50,890 nucleotides of DNA, from NCBI GenBank assembly GCA_021371965.1, contig JAJFVE010000105.1, positions 1 to 50,890 of the forward strand, read 5' to 3'. The position numbers and the translations under genes are program-made. The notes beneath the pieces were generated by a model. It saw only the letters and a program-made list of their open reading frames with translations, did not search any database and had not been told where the DNA came from. This DNA is from Planctomycetaceae bacterium. GTDB lineage: Bacteria > Planctomycetota > Phycisphaerae > SM23-33. This document shows positions 32,950 to 41,745 of this stretch, in pieces; the stretch's first letter is position 1; each line of letters starts with the position of its first letter.

Positions 32950-35874
32950 GTGTCTGACCGGTATGGATTCCGCGTAGCGGTAGCGTCGATTGTGTTGGCC
33001 GCTCTGGCCGCTGCCACGCAGGGCAAGGACGCCCCAGCAAGTCCCGCCACCGTCCTGCTCAACAAGGGCCTCGAGCAGTATCGCAATCGCGACTATGTCG
33101 CCGCCAAGGCCACGTTGCTGCAAGTCAGCCCCGCCGGCCTCAGCGACAGCGACAAGAACATCCTCACCGAGCGACTGGCGCTGGTCGACGCCTCCATCCG
33201 AGGCCAGGCCGCCGCCCAGGAATCGCTCGCCGGCGCCGCTGCGGCCGTCAAGTCCGGCAACGTGACCAAGGCGCGCGAGCTGCTGACGCGATGCGCTGAT
33301 AGCCACTTCCTTAGCCCGCAACAGCGCCAGTCCGCCGCAGACCAACTGGCACAACTGGACAAGTCCGTCCAGGCCGCCCCCACCACCGCCCCGGCCGTCA
33401 GCGTTCAGGACTCACCCTTGGACCGTGCTGCGGCGCAGAATGTCGCCCGCGCCGTCAAGGCGCGCGAACTGCTCGCCCAAGCCAAAGCCGTCCTCGAAGC
33501 CAAGAAGCCCGCCCAGGCCCGCAAGCTGCTCGTGCAGGCGCTGGAACTGGACCCGTCGCTGGCCGAGGCCAAGACCCAGCTCCAGTTCACCCAGGGCCTG
33601 CTGGGTGAAACCAACGACGCCGGCCCCGTCGGCAGCCTGGCCGATCGCGTCCGCGTGGCTCGCCAGCTCAACGACGTGGAAATCGACGCCGCCCTGGGAC
33701 GCAGCAACGAACGCCTCGCCCGCGCCAAGGACGCCGAGGACTTCAAGGCCGCGCTCAACGAGGCCCAGGTCGCCATGGACCGCCTGACCGGCAACCGCGA
33801 CCTCTACAGCCGCAAGGAATTCAACGACAAGCGCACGATGATCGAGAACCAGATGCGATTCATCCAGATGCGCCAGAGCGAGTGGGTGCGCAAACGCCTC
33901 GCCCAGCAGGAAGCCGAACTGCTCCAGATCGAGAAGCAGCGCGTCGCGCAGAACCTGGCCGAGCAGAAGAGCAAGGTCCGGACCCTGATGACCCGCGCCC
34001 GCACCCTGATGTCCGAACGCAAGTACCCCCAGGCCCTGGAGGAGGTCCGCCGCATCCTGGCCATCGAGCCCGAGAATCGCTGGGCCGCCGAACGTCAGGA
34101 AGACCTCGCCCAGTTCATCCTGCTGATGGACGAGAAACTGGCCGTCAAGGACCGCGATTACGGCGTCAACAAGGCCCTCATCGACAACCAGCGCACCGAG
34201 ATTCCCTGGTGGAAGGAAATCCAATACCCCAAGGATTGGCGTGAACTCAGCGAGCGCCGCAAAGAATATGTCGTGACCTCCGGCGAGGAGTCCGAACGCG
34301 ACCGCGCCGCCCGCGAAAAACTCAAGCAGCGAATCAAGGAACTTAATTTCGACGGCATCGAACTCAAGGACGTCATCCAGTTCCTGCGAGACGTCTCCGG
34401 CGTCAACATCTACGTCCGCTGGAACGCCTTGCAGGCGGCCGGCATCAGCAAGAACACGGCCGTCAACGTCCACCTTCAGGACGTGACGCTGGAGAAGGCC
34501 CTTCGGGTGATTCTGGAAGACGTGGGCGCCTCGGCGCCGCTGGGATATATCCTGGACGAAGGCGTGGTGACGATTTCGACCCGCGACGACCTGACCACCC
34601 GCACCGTCACGCGCGTTTATGACATCCGCGACATGATGATCCGCCCGCCGATGTTCGTGGGCCCGCGGCTGGGGACCACCACCGGAAACCAGAACGACAA
34701 CGGCACCACGGGCCTGGGCACGGGCACGGGTCTGGGCGGCGGGCTCGGTGGCGGCGCTGCCGGCGTCGGCGGCCAGGCGCTGGGAACCACCGGCGAAGAG
34801 GAAGTCTCGCAGGAAGAAATTCTCAACAGCATCACGAATCTCATCAAGACGACCATCGCCCCGGATTCCTGGGCCGATGCCAACCGCGTGAGCATCCAGG
34901 CGATCAAGGGGCAACTGGTGATTACCCAGACCGCCCAAAGCCAGGAAAAGATCGCCCAGTTGCTCAGCCAGCTTCGCGAGGCCCAGGCGCTGCAGGTGTC
35001 GATCGAGACCCGCTTCATCCAGGTGCGGGAGAGCTTCCTGCAGGAGATCGGCGTCGAGGCCAGCATCACCTTCAGCAACACCAAGGTCTTTACCGACCTG
35101 ACCAACCCGCTGGTGATTGGACCGGCCACCGCCCCGCTGGGCGGCAACATCGCCTGGGCGCTGAACCCCGGATCCACGCAGATCGGCTTGGACATCTCCT
35201 CGCTGGCCCCGCCGCCGGCGTTCCAGATCAATAACGCCATCCTGGACGATATCAGCGTGGCCTTCCTCGTCACGGCCACGCAGGCCAACGCCCACACGCA
35301 CCTGCTGACGGCCCCGCGGGTCACGCTGTTCAACGGGCAGCGGTCCTACATCCTCGTCCAGCAGCAGATGACCTACGTCCGCCAGTTCAGTCTCACCCAG
35401 GCCTCCGTCAGCGCCGGAACAACTGCCACGCAGCAGCAGATCACCGTCGAGACGGCCGTCCTGTCCACCGGAACGATGCTGGACGTGCAGGCCGTCGTTT
35501 CTGACGACCGGCGGTATGTGACGCTGACCGTGCGGCCCCAGATCAGCACCGGCACCACGCGCACGCTGACGCTGGCGGGCCTGATCGATCCCCAGGGCAA
35601 CCAGCTCCTCAACGCGATGGAACTGCCCGACCTGCTCACCAGCGAACTCGAGACGACCGTCTCGGTGCCCGACGGCGGCACGCTGCTGCTGGCTGGACTC
35701 AAGCAAGCCGGACAGCGCGAACGTGAACTGGGCGTTCCGATCCTGAGCAAGATCCCCATCATCAACCGCCTGACCAACAACCGCGGAATGCTCCGCGACG
35801 ACGACGTGCTCATGGTCCTGATCAAACCCAAGATCATCATCCAGCAGGAGGAAGAGCAGTTGGCCTTCCCGTAA
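32950..35874 (+). CDS. Secretin 1 (type II/III secretion or PilQ-like)
   Basis: Outer-membrane channel subunit of 974 residues. Layout: signal peptide (FRVAVASIVLAALAAATQG), a long TPR-like helical N-terminal half (about 30-430), an STN/N0-like domain near 458-540 (ELNFDGIELKDVIQFLRDV), a Gly/Thr-rich linker (about 576-610), then the secretin domain (about 680-965) with LTAPRVTLFNGQRSYI and the hallmark VPDGGTLLLAGLK...GVPILSKIPI. GTG start with AAAGGAG 7 bases before it, the same arrangement as in secretin 2. Usual PilQ is 600-750 residues, so the TPR-like front is an addition. The 300-base gap upstream shares blocks with that of secretin 2. It probably forms the outer ring joined to the PilMN platform. 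Confidence 0.92.
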   Translation: MSDRYGFRVAVASIVLAALAAATQGKDAPASPATVLLNKGLEQYRNRDYVAAKATLLQVSPAGLSDSDKNILTERLALVDASIRGQAAAQESLAGAAAAVKSGNVTKARELLTRCADSHFLSPQQRQSAADQLAQLDKSVQAAPTTAPAVSVQDSPLDRAAAQNVARAVKARELLAQAKAVLEAKKPAQARKLLVQALELDPSLAEAKTQLQFTQGLLGETNDAGPVGSLADRVRVARQLNDVEIDAALGRSNERLARAKDAEDFKAALNEAQVAMDRLTGNRDLYSRKEFNDKRTMIENQMRFIQMRQSEWVRKRLAQQEAELLQIEKQRVAQNLAEQKSKVRTLMTRARTLMSERKYPQALEEVRRILAIEPENRWAAERQEDLAQFILLMDEKLAVKDRDYGVNKALIDNQRTEIPWWKEIQYPKDWRELSERRKEYVVTSGEESERDRAAREKLKQRIKELNFDGIELKDVIQFLRDVSGVNIYVRWNALQAAGISKNTAVNVHLQDVTLEKALRVILEDVGASAPLGYILDEGVVTISTRDDLTTRTVTRVYDIRDMMIRPPMFVGPRLGTTTGNQNDNGTTGLGTGTGLGGGLGGGAAGVGGQALGTTGEEEVSQEEILNSITNLIKTTIAPDSWADANRVSIQAIKGQLVITQTAQSQEKIAQLLSQLREAQALQVSIETRFIQVRESFLQEIGVEASITFSNTKVFTDLTNPLVIGPATAPLGGNIAWALNPGSTQIGLDISSLAPPPAFQINNAILDDISVAFLVTATQANAHTHLLTAPRVTLFNGQRSYILVQQQMTYVRQFSLTQASVSAGTTATQQQITVETAVLSTGTMLDVQAVVSDDRRYVTLTVRPQISTGTTRTLTLAGLIDPQGNQLLNAMELPDLLTSELETTVSVPDGGTLLLAGLKQAGQRERELGVPILSKIPIINRLTNNRGMLRDDDVLMVLIKPKIIIQQEEEQLAFP

Positions 35875-35893
35875 TAGACCCGATGCGACCCGC

Positions 35894-35933
35894 ACGGCCG
35901 CAGATTCGTCCGAATCTGCGGCCGTTTTCTTTT
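35894..35933 (+). terminator. Terminator after secretin 1
   Basis: A perfect 15-bp stem (35894-35908 with 35911-35925), a 2-base loop and TTTCTTTT. The loop is very short, so the innermost pairs probably open. Confidence 0.9.
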
Positions 35934-35941
35934 GCAGGGGA

Positions 35942-35977
35942 TTGGCCACAAAGGCACGAAGACACCAAGAGAGACGG
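35942..35977. repeat. Left inverted arm, CACAAAGG/CACGAAGA units
   Basis: Period-8 units (CACAAAGG, CACGAAGA, CACCAAGA) followed by GAGACGG. Complementary arms lie at 36427-36462 and 36491-36524, enclosing the GxxExxY remnant. Confidence 0.75.
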
Positions 35978-36059
35978 CGAAAGACGGAGACGAGGATCTC
36001 GTGAAGACTTCAACATGATGGGAAATGGAAGAGGAATGGGGCGGCAGAGGGAAGAGAGT

Positions 36060-36370
36060 TTATGGGACGACTCGTCGGATTCCGTCCTTGATGAGGGGAG
36101 CGTTGAAATCTGCCAACAGGCCCAAACGGTGGCCGGTCAATTTGAGATAGGTCAGCAACTGCGCTTGGAGGAGGGAATTATGTTTCTCGACGGCTTTGAG
36201 TTCTACGACAAGGCAATCGGCCACAACAAGATCGAGCCGCATTCCGGCGTCGAGTTCCAGGCCATCGTACAGGGCCGCTTTATGCACCGCATAGGCCGCA
36301 TGCACTACCTGCCTGGCGATAATCTAAACCGTTGCCGGGACTGGGCTGAGGGTTCTATCCACGTATTCAT
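36060..36370 (-). pseudogene. Decayed GxxExxY-family gene
   Basis: Remnant of a GxxExxY protein (a small PD-(D/E)XK nuclease-like family, normally about 125 residues). The frame from 36305 to 36060 still encodes the C-terminal half: YDGLELDAGMRLDLVV, VVELKAVEKHNSLLQAQLL, TYLKLTGHRLGLLADFN, and KDGIRRVV. The start is recognisable at ATG 36370 (MNTWIEPSAQ), but a frameshift then follows before IARQVVHAAYAVHKA, and about 45 residues including the GxxExxY motif itself are deleted between that block and LYDGLE. It is therefore certainly nonfunctional. The sequence before its ATG is built from the same CGCAAAGGAACGAAG-type units as the flanking inverted repeats, so gene and repeats belong together. 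Confidence 0.85.
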
Positions 36371-36426
36371 CTTCGTTCCTTTGCGCGTTCAGAGTTGAGG
36401 AAAAAACTGGTCTTGTGCTCCCGTCC

Positions 36427-36462
36427 CCGTTCTTCTTCGTGCCTTCGTGCCTTGGTGGTTAA
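36427..36462. repeat. Right inverted arm a, CTTCGTGC units
   Basis: Complement of the CACGAAGG/CACCAAGG type (TCTTCGTG, CCTTCGTG, CCTTGGTG), matching the left arm at 35942-35977 in reverse. Confidence 0.75.
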
Positions 36463-36490
36463 ATCCTCGTCCCCGTCCCCGTTCCGGTCC

Positions 36491-36524
36491 CCGTCTCTTC
36501 GTGTCTTTGTGCGTTTGCGGTCAA
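36491..36524. repeat. Right inverted arm b, CTTCGTGT units
   Basis: Second complement of the left arm (CTCTTCGTG, TCTTTGTGC), separated from arm a by a stretch of CCCCGT-type pentamers (36467-36494). Confidence 0.7.
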
Positions 36525-36680
36525 CTCCCCGTCGGCGTTTTTTTTCGAAATACTTTTCCTCAGAAACTTCTTGATTTACTGCCGAAAACATATGGTGTAC
36601 TCTATCGTCATTGAACTAGACGCACTGTGGCCGCCGGTCCAGACATCGGCGTCTGCGCGCAAGAGAAAAGGAGTTTCCTT

Positions 36681-39659
36681 GTGTCTATTCGGAACGGACT
36701 CCGCGTAGCCCTTTCAGCGGCCTTGATGGCCATGTCCAGCCTCGCCTGGGCTCAGGACAATCGCGCTGATCAGGCCAAGGCACTGCTCGACAAGGGTCTG
36801 ACTGAGTTCAGGTCCTTCAACTACCGCCAGGCCAAGGCCACGCTGCTCCAGGTCAACGCCGACGCGCTGAGCAAGGCCGACCGCACCGCCCTCAACGATC
36901 GCCTCAGCATCGTCGACGGCGCGATCAAAGGACAGGCCGCCGCCACCGAAGCTCTCGTGGCCGCCGAAGAAGCCCTCAAGGCCGGCAAGCTCAACGACGC
37001 CGCCAAGGGCTTTCAAACGGCCGCGGCCAGCCCCTTCCTGCCCCCCGCACAGCGCCAGCACGCTTCAGAACAGGCGGCCCTGATCGCCCGCAAACAAAGC
37101 GCTGCCGCTGCTGCCGCCAAGCCTGCCCCCCTTGCCGCGGTCGCCAAGCCCATCCCCGTCGCTGCGGTCGCACAGGCGCCGGCCACCGCGCCCACCACAG
37201 CGCCGGCCCAGAATGAGCAGTTGCTGGCCGCCGTCGCCGCCCGTCGCATGGAAGCCAAGCGGTTGCTCGATCAGGGCAAGGCCGCCCTCGATGCCAACGA
37301 TCCCGCCACGGCTCGGCGCCTGTTCGAGCGGGCCCTTCAGCTCGATCCGGACCTTCCCGAGGCGCGCCGGCAACTCGACTTCGCCGCCGGCCTGATGGAT
37401 ACGACGCAGGAATCGACCCCCGTGACGGAGTTGGAGCGCCGCCGCCGCGTCGCGCGGCAGATGGTCGATCTGGAAGTCACCCGCCAGCTGGGCATCAGCA
37501 ACGAGACCCTCGCCCGCGCCGACAGCGTCGACGAGTTTAAGGCCGCCACCAACGCCGCCCAGTTGGCGATGGACGCCCTCAACAAGAGCAAGGAGCTGTA
37601 CAGCCTGAGCGACTACCGCCGCAAGGTGGCGCAGATCGAGGGGCAACTCAAGCACATCGAAAATCGCCAGGCGCAGTGGACCGCCCTGCGAGCGGAAAAG
37701 CAGCTCACCGAGATGCGCAAGATCGAGCAGGAGCGCATCGTGCGCGAGCGGGCCCAGCGCCAGCAGCTCATCGCGACGCTGATGACCCAGGCCCGCACCC
37801 TCAAGTCCCAGCGCAAGTTCCAGGCCGCCCTCGAAGGCGTCGAACGCATCCTCGTGCTCGACCCGGGCAACCGCTGGGCCGCGGAAGAACGCGAGTACCT
37901 CAGCCAGTTCATGCTGCTGATGGAGCAGAAAGAAGTCACCAAGGACTTCCAGTACCAGCACGACCTGGTCATGATCGAGCAGAAACGCAGCGAAACCCCC
38001 TGGTGGAACGAACTGCAGTACCCGCGCGACTGGCGCGAACTGACCGAACGCCGCAAGCAATGGGGCGTGACGGCCTCGATCGAATCCGACCGCGATCGCG
38101 CCGTCCACAAGCGGCTCAAGGAACGCATCAAAGAGCTCAAGTTCGAGGACATCGAGTTCAAGGACGTCATCCAGTTCCTCCGCGACGTCTCGACGGTGAA
38201 CATCTACGTCAAGTGGGGCGCGCTCTCGACGGCCGGGATCAGCAAGAGCACCACCGTCAACGTGCACCTGCAGGATGTCTCGCTGGAAAAGGCGTTGCGG
38301 GTGATTCTCGAGGACGTCGGCGCCTCGGCGGCCTTGGACTGGGTGCTCGACGACGGCGTGATCACGATCTCGACTCGCGACGACCTGGCGACCAAGACCA
38401 TGACGCGGGTGTACGACATCCGCGACCTGTTGATCAACGCCCCGATCTTCGTCGGTCCGCGCCTACAACTGGCCACCAACGCCGGAAACCAGGGCACCAA
38501 CACCGGCACGGGCCTGGGCGGCGGGCTGGGCGGCACGGGCACGCTGGGCGGAACGGTCGGCGGGCAGCAGGCCCTGGGCACCACGGTCGAGCAGACCACC
38601 GAAGAGATGACCAACGAGATCGTGGACTTGATCAAGAAGACCATCGCGCCGGACACCTGGGCCAATACCAATGAGATCGGCATCGCCCCGATGGCCGGGC
38701 AACTGGTGATCACGCAGACCGCCCAGAACCATGAGAAGATCATGGCCCTGCTGGGCAAGCTTCGCGAGGCGCGGGCCCTGCAGATTTCCATCGAGGCGCG
38801 GTTCATCCAGGTTCGGGCCAGCTTCCTGCAGCGTATCGGATTCCAGGCCACCATCACCGTCGACAACACCAAGACCCTGACCGACCTGCGGAGCCCGCTG
38901 ACCTTCGGCGGAGCCCCGATCGCCTGGTCCCAAACCGTCGCTACCGGCGTCGGCAATGACATCGGCGCCGCCGGCGCCGGCGGCGTGCCCGTCGCCTTCC
39001 AGATCAGCGACACCTTCATCGACGACATCCAGGTGGCCTTCCTGCTTCAGGCCACGCAGGCCGACGCCCACACCCGCACCCTGACGGCCCCGCGCGTCAC
39101 GTTGTTCAACGGGCAGCGGTCGTACATCGCCCTGGTCCGCACGCAGACGTACGTCGATAACTTTACCCTCACGCGGCAGATCATCACCAACCCGGACGGC
39201 TCGTCGGGCTCCAACCAGACCGCCACCGTCACCACCGCCGACCTTCAGACGGGAACCATGCTCGACGTGCAGGCCGTCATCTCCGACGACCGGCGGTACG
39301 TCACCATGACGCTGCGGCCCCAGATTTCCACCGGGTCCACCCGCACGCTGACGCTGCAGAACTTCACCGACCCGATCACCGGCAGCCAGACCATCAGCGC
39401 GATGGAACTGCCCACCACGCTCAACAGCGAGGTATCCTCGACGATCTCCTGCCCCGACGGCGGAACGCTGCTGCTGGGCAGCCTCAAGAAGTCCGGCGAG
39501 GCCACCCGCGAAGAGGGCATCCCCATCGCCAGCAAGATCCCCATCCTCAACCGCCTGACGAGCAACCGCTCCCTCACGCGAGATGACGACGTGCTGCTGA
39601 TCCTCATCAAGCCCAAAATCATCATCCAGAAGGAACAGGAAGAACTGGCCTTTCCCTGA
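36681..39659 (+). CDS. Secretin 2 (paralogue of secretin 1)
   Basis: Second outer-membrane secretin, 992 residues, same layout as secretin 1: signal peptide (VALSAALMAMSSLAWAQ), TPR-like N-terminal half with an added Ala/Pro-rich stretch (about 135-185), STN-like domain near 479-560 (ELKFEDIEFKDVIQFLRDV), Gly/Thr-rich linker (597-630) and secretin domain (700-985) with LTAPRVTLFNGQRSYI and CPDGGTLLLGSLK...GIPIASKIPI. Both proteins end in KPKIIIQ plus acidic residues and LAFP. The start is GTG 36681 with AAAGGAG 7 bases upstream; a start further upstream would lack a signal peptide. The paralogues are colinear across their whole length, so this is a tandem duplication, perhaps for two different or mixed rings. 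Confidence 0.92.
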   Translation: MSIRNGLRVALSAALMAMSSLAWAQDNRADQAKALLDKGLTEFRSFNYRQAKATLLQVNADALSKADRTALNDRLSIVDGAIKGQAAATEALVAAEEALKAGKLNDAAKGFQTAAASPFLPPAQRQHASEQAALIARKQSAAAAAAKPAPLAAVAKPIPVAAVAQAPATAPTTAPAQNEQLLAAVAARRMEAKRLLDQGKAALDANDPATARRLFERALQLDPDLPEARRQLDFAAGLMDTTQESTPVTELERRRRVARQMVDLEVTRQLGISNETLARADSVDEFKAATNAAQLAMDALNKSKELYSLSDYRRKVAQIEGQLKHIENRQAQWTALRAEKQLTEMRKIEQERIVRERAQRQQLIATLMTQARTLKSQRKFQAALEGVERILVLDPGNRWAAEEREYLSQFMLLMEQKEVTKDFQYQHDLVMIEQKRSETPWWNELQYPRDWRELTERRKQWGVTASIESDRDRAVHKRLKERIKELKFEDIEFKDVIQFLRDVSTVNIYVKWGALSTAGISKSTTVNVHLQDVSLEKALRVILEDVGASAALDWVLDDGVITISTRDDLATKTMTRVYDIRDLLINAPIFVGPRLQLATNAGNQGTNTGTGLGGGLGGTGTLGGTVGGQQALGTTVEQTTEEMTNEIVDLIKKTIAPDTWANTNEIGIAPMAGQLVITQTAQNHEKIMALLGKLREARALQISIEARFIQVRASFLQRIGFQATITVDNTKTLTDLRSPLTFGGAPIAWSQTVATGVGNDIGAAGAGGVPVAFQISDTFIDDIQVAFLLQATQADAHTRTLTAPRVTLFNGQRSYIALVRTQTYVDNFTLTRQIITNPDGSSGSNQTATVTTADLQTGTMLDVQAVISDDRRYVTMTLRPQISTGSTRTLTLQNFTDPITGSQTISAMELPTTLNSEVSSTISCPDGGTLLLGSLKKSGEATREEGIPIASKIPILNRLTSNRSLTRDDDVLLILIKPKIIIQKEQEELAFP

Positions 39660-39684
39660 TCCACTCAGTGACGATCTGACCCCG

Positions 39685-39720
39685 CCGGGCCGCGACGAGT
39701 GTCGCGGCCCGGTGTTTTAT
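39685..39720 (+). terminator. Terminator after secretin 2
   Basis: A perfect 12-bp GC stem (39685-39696 with 39701-39712), GAGT loop and TGTTTTAT. Confidence 0.88.
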
Positions 39721-39780
39721 TTGCCGGCGGCGCGTTATGATGGGCCTGTAATTTCGGACCCCTGCCGCAGAGGATCGGAC

Positions 39781-40980
39781 ATGCGCATTCGACACTGGAC
39801 ACTGGCGATACTCTCGTTGACGGCCCTGGCCGGGGCGGGCCTGGGCGATCCGGCGCCGGCTTCCGCCCCTGCATCCAAGGTGCTCAAGTTCCCCCATCTT
39901 CAGGTCGACCTGGCGGCCCGGAAGATCACGCTCGACGCGACGGTGGTCCTTCGCGAGGGTCAGTTGGAACTGCTGGTCTGCAAGGCCAAGACCAAGGAGT
40001 ACGAGAGCCTTCTGGCCACCGAAGCGCAGGGCGCCCACCTTCACGCGGCGCTGCTGGCGCTGGGCCTGACGGCAGGCAAACCGGCCAAGTACTATGAATC
40101 CCCCGTCGACGGCAAAGGCGTCATGCTGCCCCCCCGCGGCGCCCGCCTGAACGTGCAGTTGCGATGGAAAGATGCTCAAGGCAACGTCCAGACCGCCGAT
40201 CCGACCGCGTGGCTGGCCCCCGTGGGCAACCAGAAGAACGTCACCCTGCCCAAGCACTGGATCTTTGTCGGCTCGGACATCCTCTCCGACGGCACGTATT
40301 GGGCCGACTCCGATGGCGATATCATCTCCGTCGCCAACTTCGCAGCCGCCGTGATCGACGTGCCCTTCGAGAGTTCCGACAAGAACTCGCAGTTGAACTA
40401 CCAGGCCAATACCGCCGCCATTCCGCCGTTGAAGACCCCCGTCCAGATCATCATCACGCCGCTGCCCGGTCAAGACAAGGCCGACGATGCCCGCGCCGTC
40501 ATCCAGATCACGCGCCTCGGCGCCGCTCTGGTCTCCGGCCGCGAGGTCCCGCTGGACTCCCTGGCCCAGTGGGCTCGCAAGCTCGTGAACGACCACGCCC
40601 GCTGCCAGGTCATCCTACGCTGCGACCCTTATACGACCGCCCATGATGTCGCCATGATCCGCCGCGAACTCGAGGTGGGACGCGTCGTGGACATCCAGGT
40701 CGAACACCCCATCCTCAACGCCGGAATGCTGCCACGCACCGCCGGCGAAGAGACGCAGGCCCTCAAGGACTGGCAGGAGAAGTTCGCCCAGGCCCAGAAC
40801 TCCGTGATCGACCCCGTCGAGCAGTCGGGCAAGACCCTCCAGCAGCTTGACCAGGAGATCCGCTTTACCCGCAGCCACCTCGACCTGCTCACCAGCTACG
40901 CCCGGCAACTGCGCGAGGCGCAGGCGAAATACGTCGCCTCGACGCAACCGGCCGTGCCCGCCGGGGCCGCCGGAAAATGA
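39781..40980 (+). CDS. Exported YdjY-domain protein with ExbD-like C-terminal segment
   Basis: Exported protein of 399 residues. It starts with a signal peptide (MRIRHWTLAILSLTALAGAG). Residues about 35-185 match the YdjY-type domain common in planctomycetes (LKFPHLQVDLAARKITLDAT, LLVCKAKTKEYESLLAT, HWIFVGSDI), of unknown function. Residues about 255-310 (GREVPLDSLAQWARKLV, CQVILRCDPYTTAHDVAMIR, VVDIQVEH) follow the pattern of the ExbD/TolR periplasmic domain, an observation by eye only. A predicted coiled coil (about 340-385) and a Pro/Ala tail end it. The last four bases overlap the following membrane-protein gene (ATGA), so the two form one unit. Confidence 0.78.
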   Translation: MRIRHWTLAILSLTALAGAGLGDPAPASAPASKVLKFPHLQVDLAARKITLDATVVLREGQLELLVCKAKTKEYESLLATEAQGAHLHAALLALGLTAGKPAKYYESPVDGKGVMLPPRGARLNVQLRWKDAQGNVQTADPTAWLAPVGNQKNVTLPKHWIFVGSDILSDGTYWADSDGDIISVANFAAAVIDVPFESSDKNSQLNYQANTAAIPPLKTPVQIIITPLPGQDKADDARAVIQITRLGAALVSGREVPLDSLAQWARKLVNDHARCQVILRCDPYTTAHDVAMIRRELEVGRVVDIQVEHPILNAGMLPRTAGEETQALKDWQEKFAQAQNSVIDPVEQSGKTLQQLDQEIRFTRSHLDLLTSYARQLREAQAKYVASTQPAVPAGAAGK

Positions 40981-41717
40981 ACGCCCAGGATCAGTCCCGC
41001 TCCCCCGCTCGCCCATCGCCGCTGCGGCGAAGTTGGGACAATGACGGCTGGGCGTGCCTGTCCGTTGCGGCAGCGACCGTCTCGCTGCTGGCGGGGCTGT
41101 ATCTGGCGATGTCTCTGGCGGGCGTGGCGCGCTATCCGCTGGTCGTGTCGCTGCTGGCGGTGGCGGCCGTCTGGACGGCTTTGTCCTGCGGGGCCATGGC
41201 GGCATGGGCCCGCGACGGAATCGGGGCGGTCCTGCGTGCCGGCGCCGTGGTCGACGCCGTGGCGGTGCTCCTGCTCGTGTTGTGCCAGATGCGGGTCCTG
41301 CCGCTGACGGCGGCGCTCGAAATATACCTGATCCTGGCGGCCATGTGCCTCTTCTGCGTCGCGACCGTGCGGCTGGGGCAACGCCGCCCGGCCCAGCTGG
41401 CACTGGCGGCACTGACCGGAACGATCCTGCTGGCGACCATGGCTTCGCCGTTGTGGGCGCCGAACCTCCTGGAGACGGCCCCGCTTCGCAAGGCCGCCTT
41501 GGCCGCGGCGATCTATCCCAACGCCCTTTACAGCATCTGGTCCGTCGAGGACGTGAGGTACATCTGGCACGAAAGCGGACTGATGTATCGCATTTCAGGC
41601 ATCCGCGACTACGCCCCGCCCGCACCCCAATGGTGGGCGACGGTGGCGATCTACACGCTTGCGGCCGCCGTCATCGCGGGGGCTAATCTGCTTCGCAAGA
41701 GATTGCGGCGAACCTGA
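40977..41717 (+). CDS. Multi-pass membrane protein of unknown function
   Basis: A protein of 246 residues with about six hydrophobic segments (for example VAAATVSLLAGLYLAMSLAG, YPLVVSLLAVAAVWTALS, LALAALTGTILLATMASPLW) and a final helix near residue 225. An N-terminal basic, Pro-rich stretch precedes the first helix. It starts in an ATGA overlap with the YdjY-domain gene, so the proteins probably act together at the inner membrane. No family motif is recognised. It ends 28 bases before the convergent rdgB. Confidence 0.75.
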   Translation: MNAQDQSRSPARPSPLRRSWDNDGWACLSVAAATVSLLAGLYLAMSLAGVARYPLVVSLLAVAAVWTALSCGAMAAWARDGIGAVLRAGAVVDAVAVLLLVLCQMRVLPLTAALEIYLILAAMCLFCVATVRLGQRRPAQLALAALTGTILLATMASPLWAPNLLETAPLRKAALAAAIYPNALYSIWSVEDVRYIWHESGLMYRISGIRDYAPPAPQWWATVAIYTLAAAVIAGANLLRKRLRRT

Positions 41718-41745
41718 AAAACTGCCAGGCCGAAAGCGGCTTTGC

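Noticed and set aside
33412..35949. An 845-codon minus-strand open frame opposite secretin 1
   Set aside because: It mirrors the coding frame of a well-supported secretin and has no recognisable domain.
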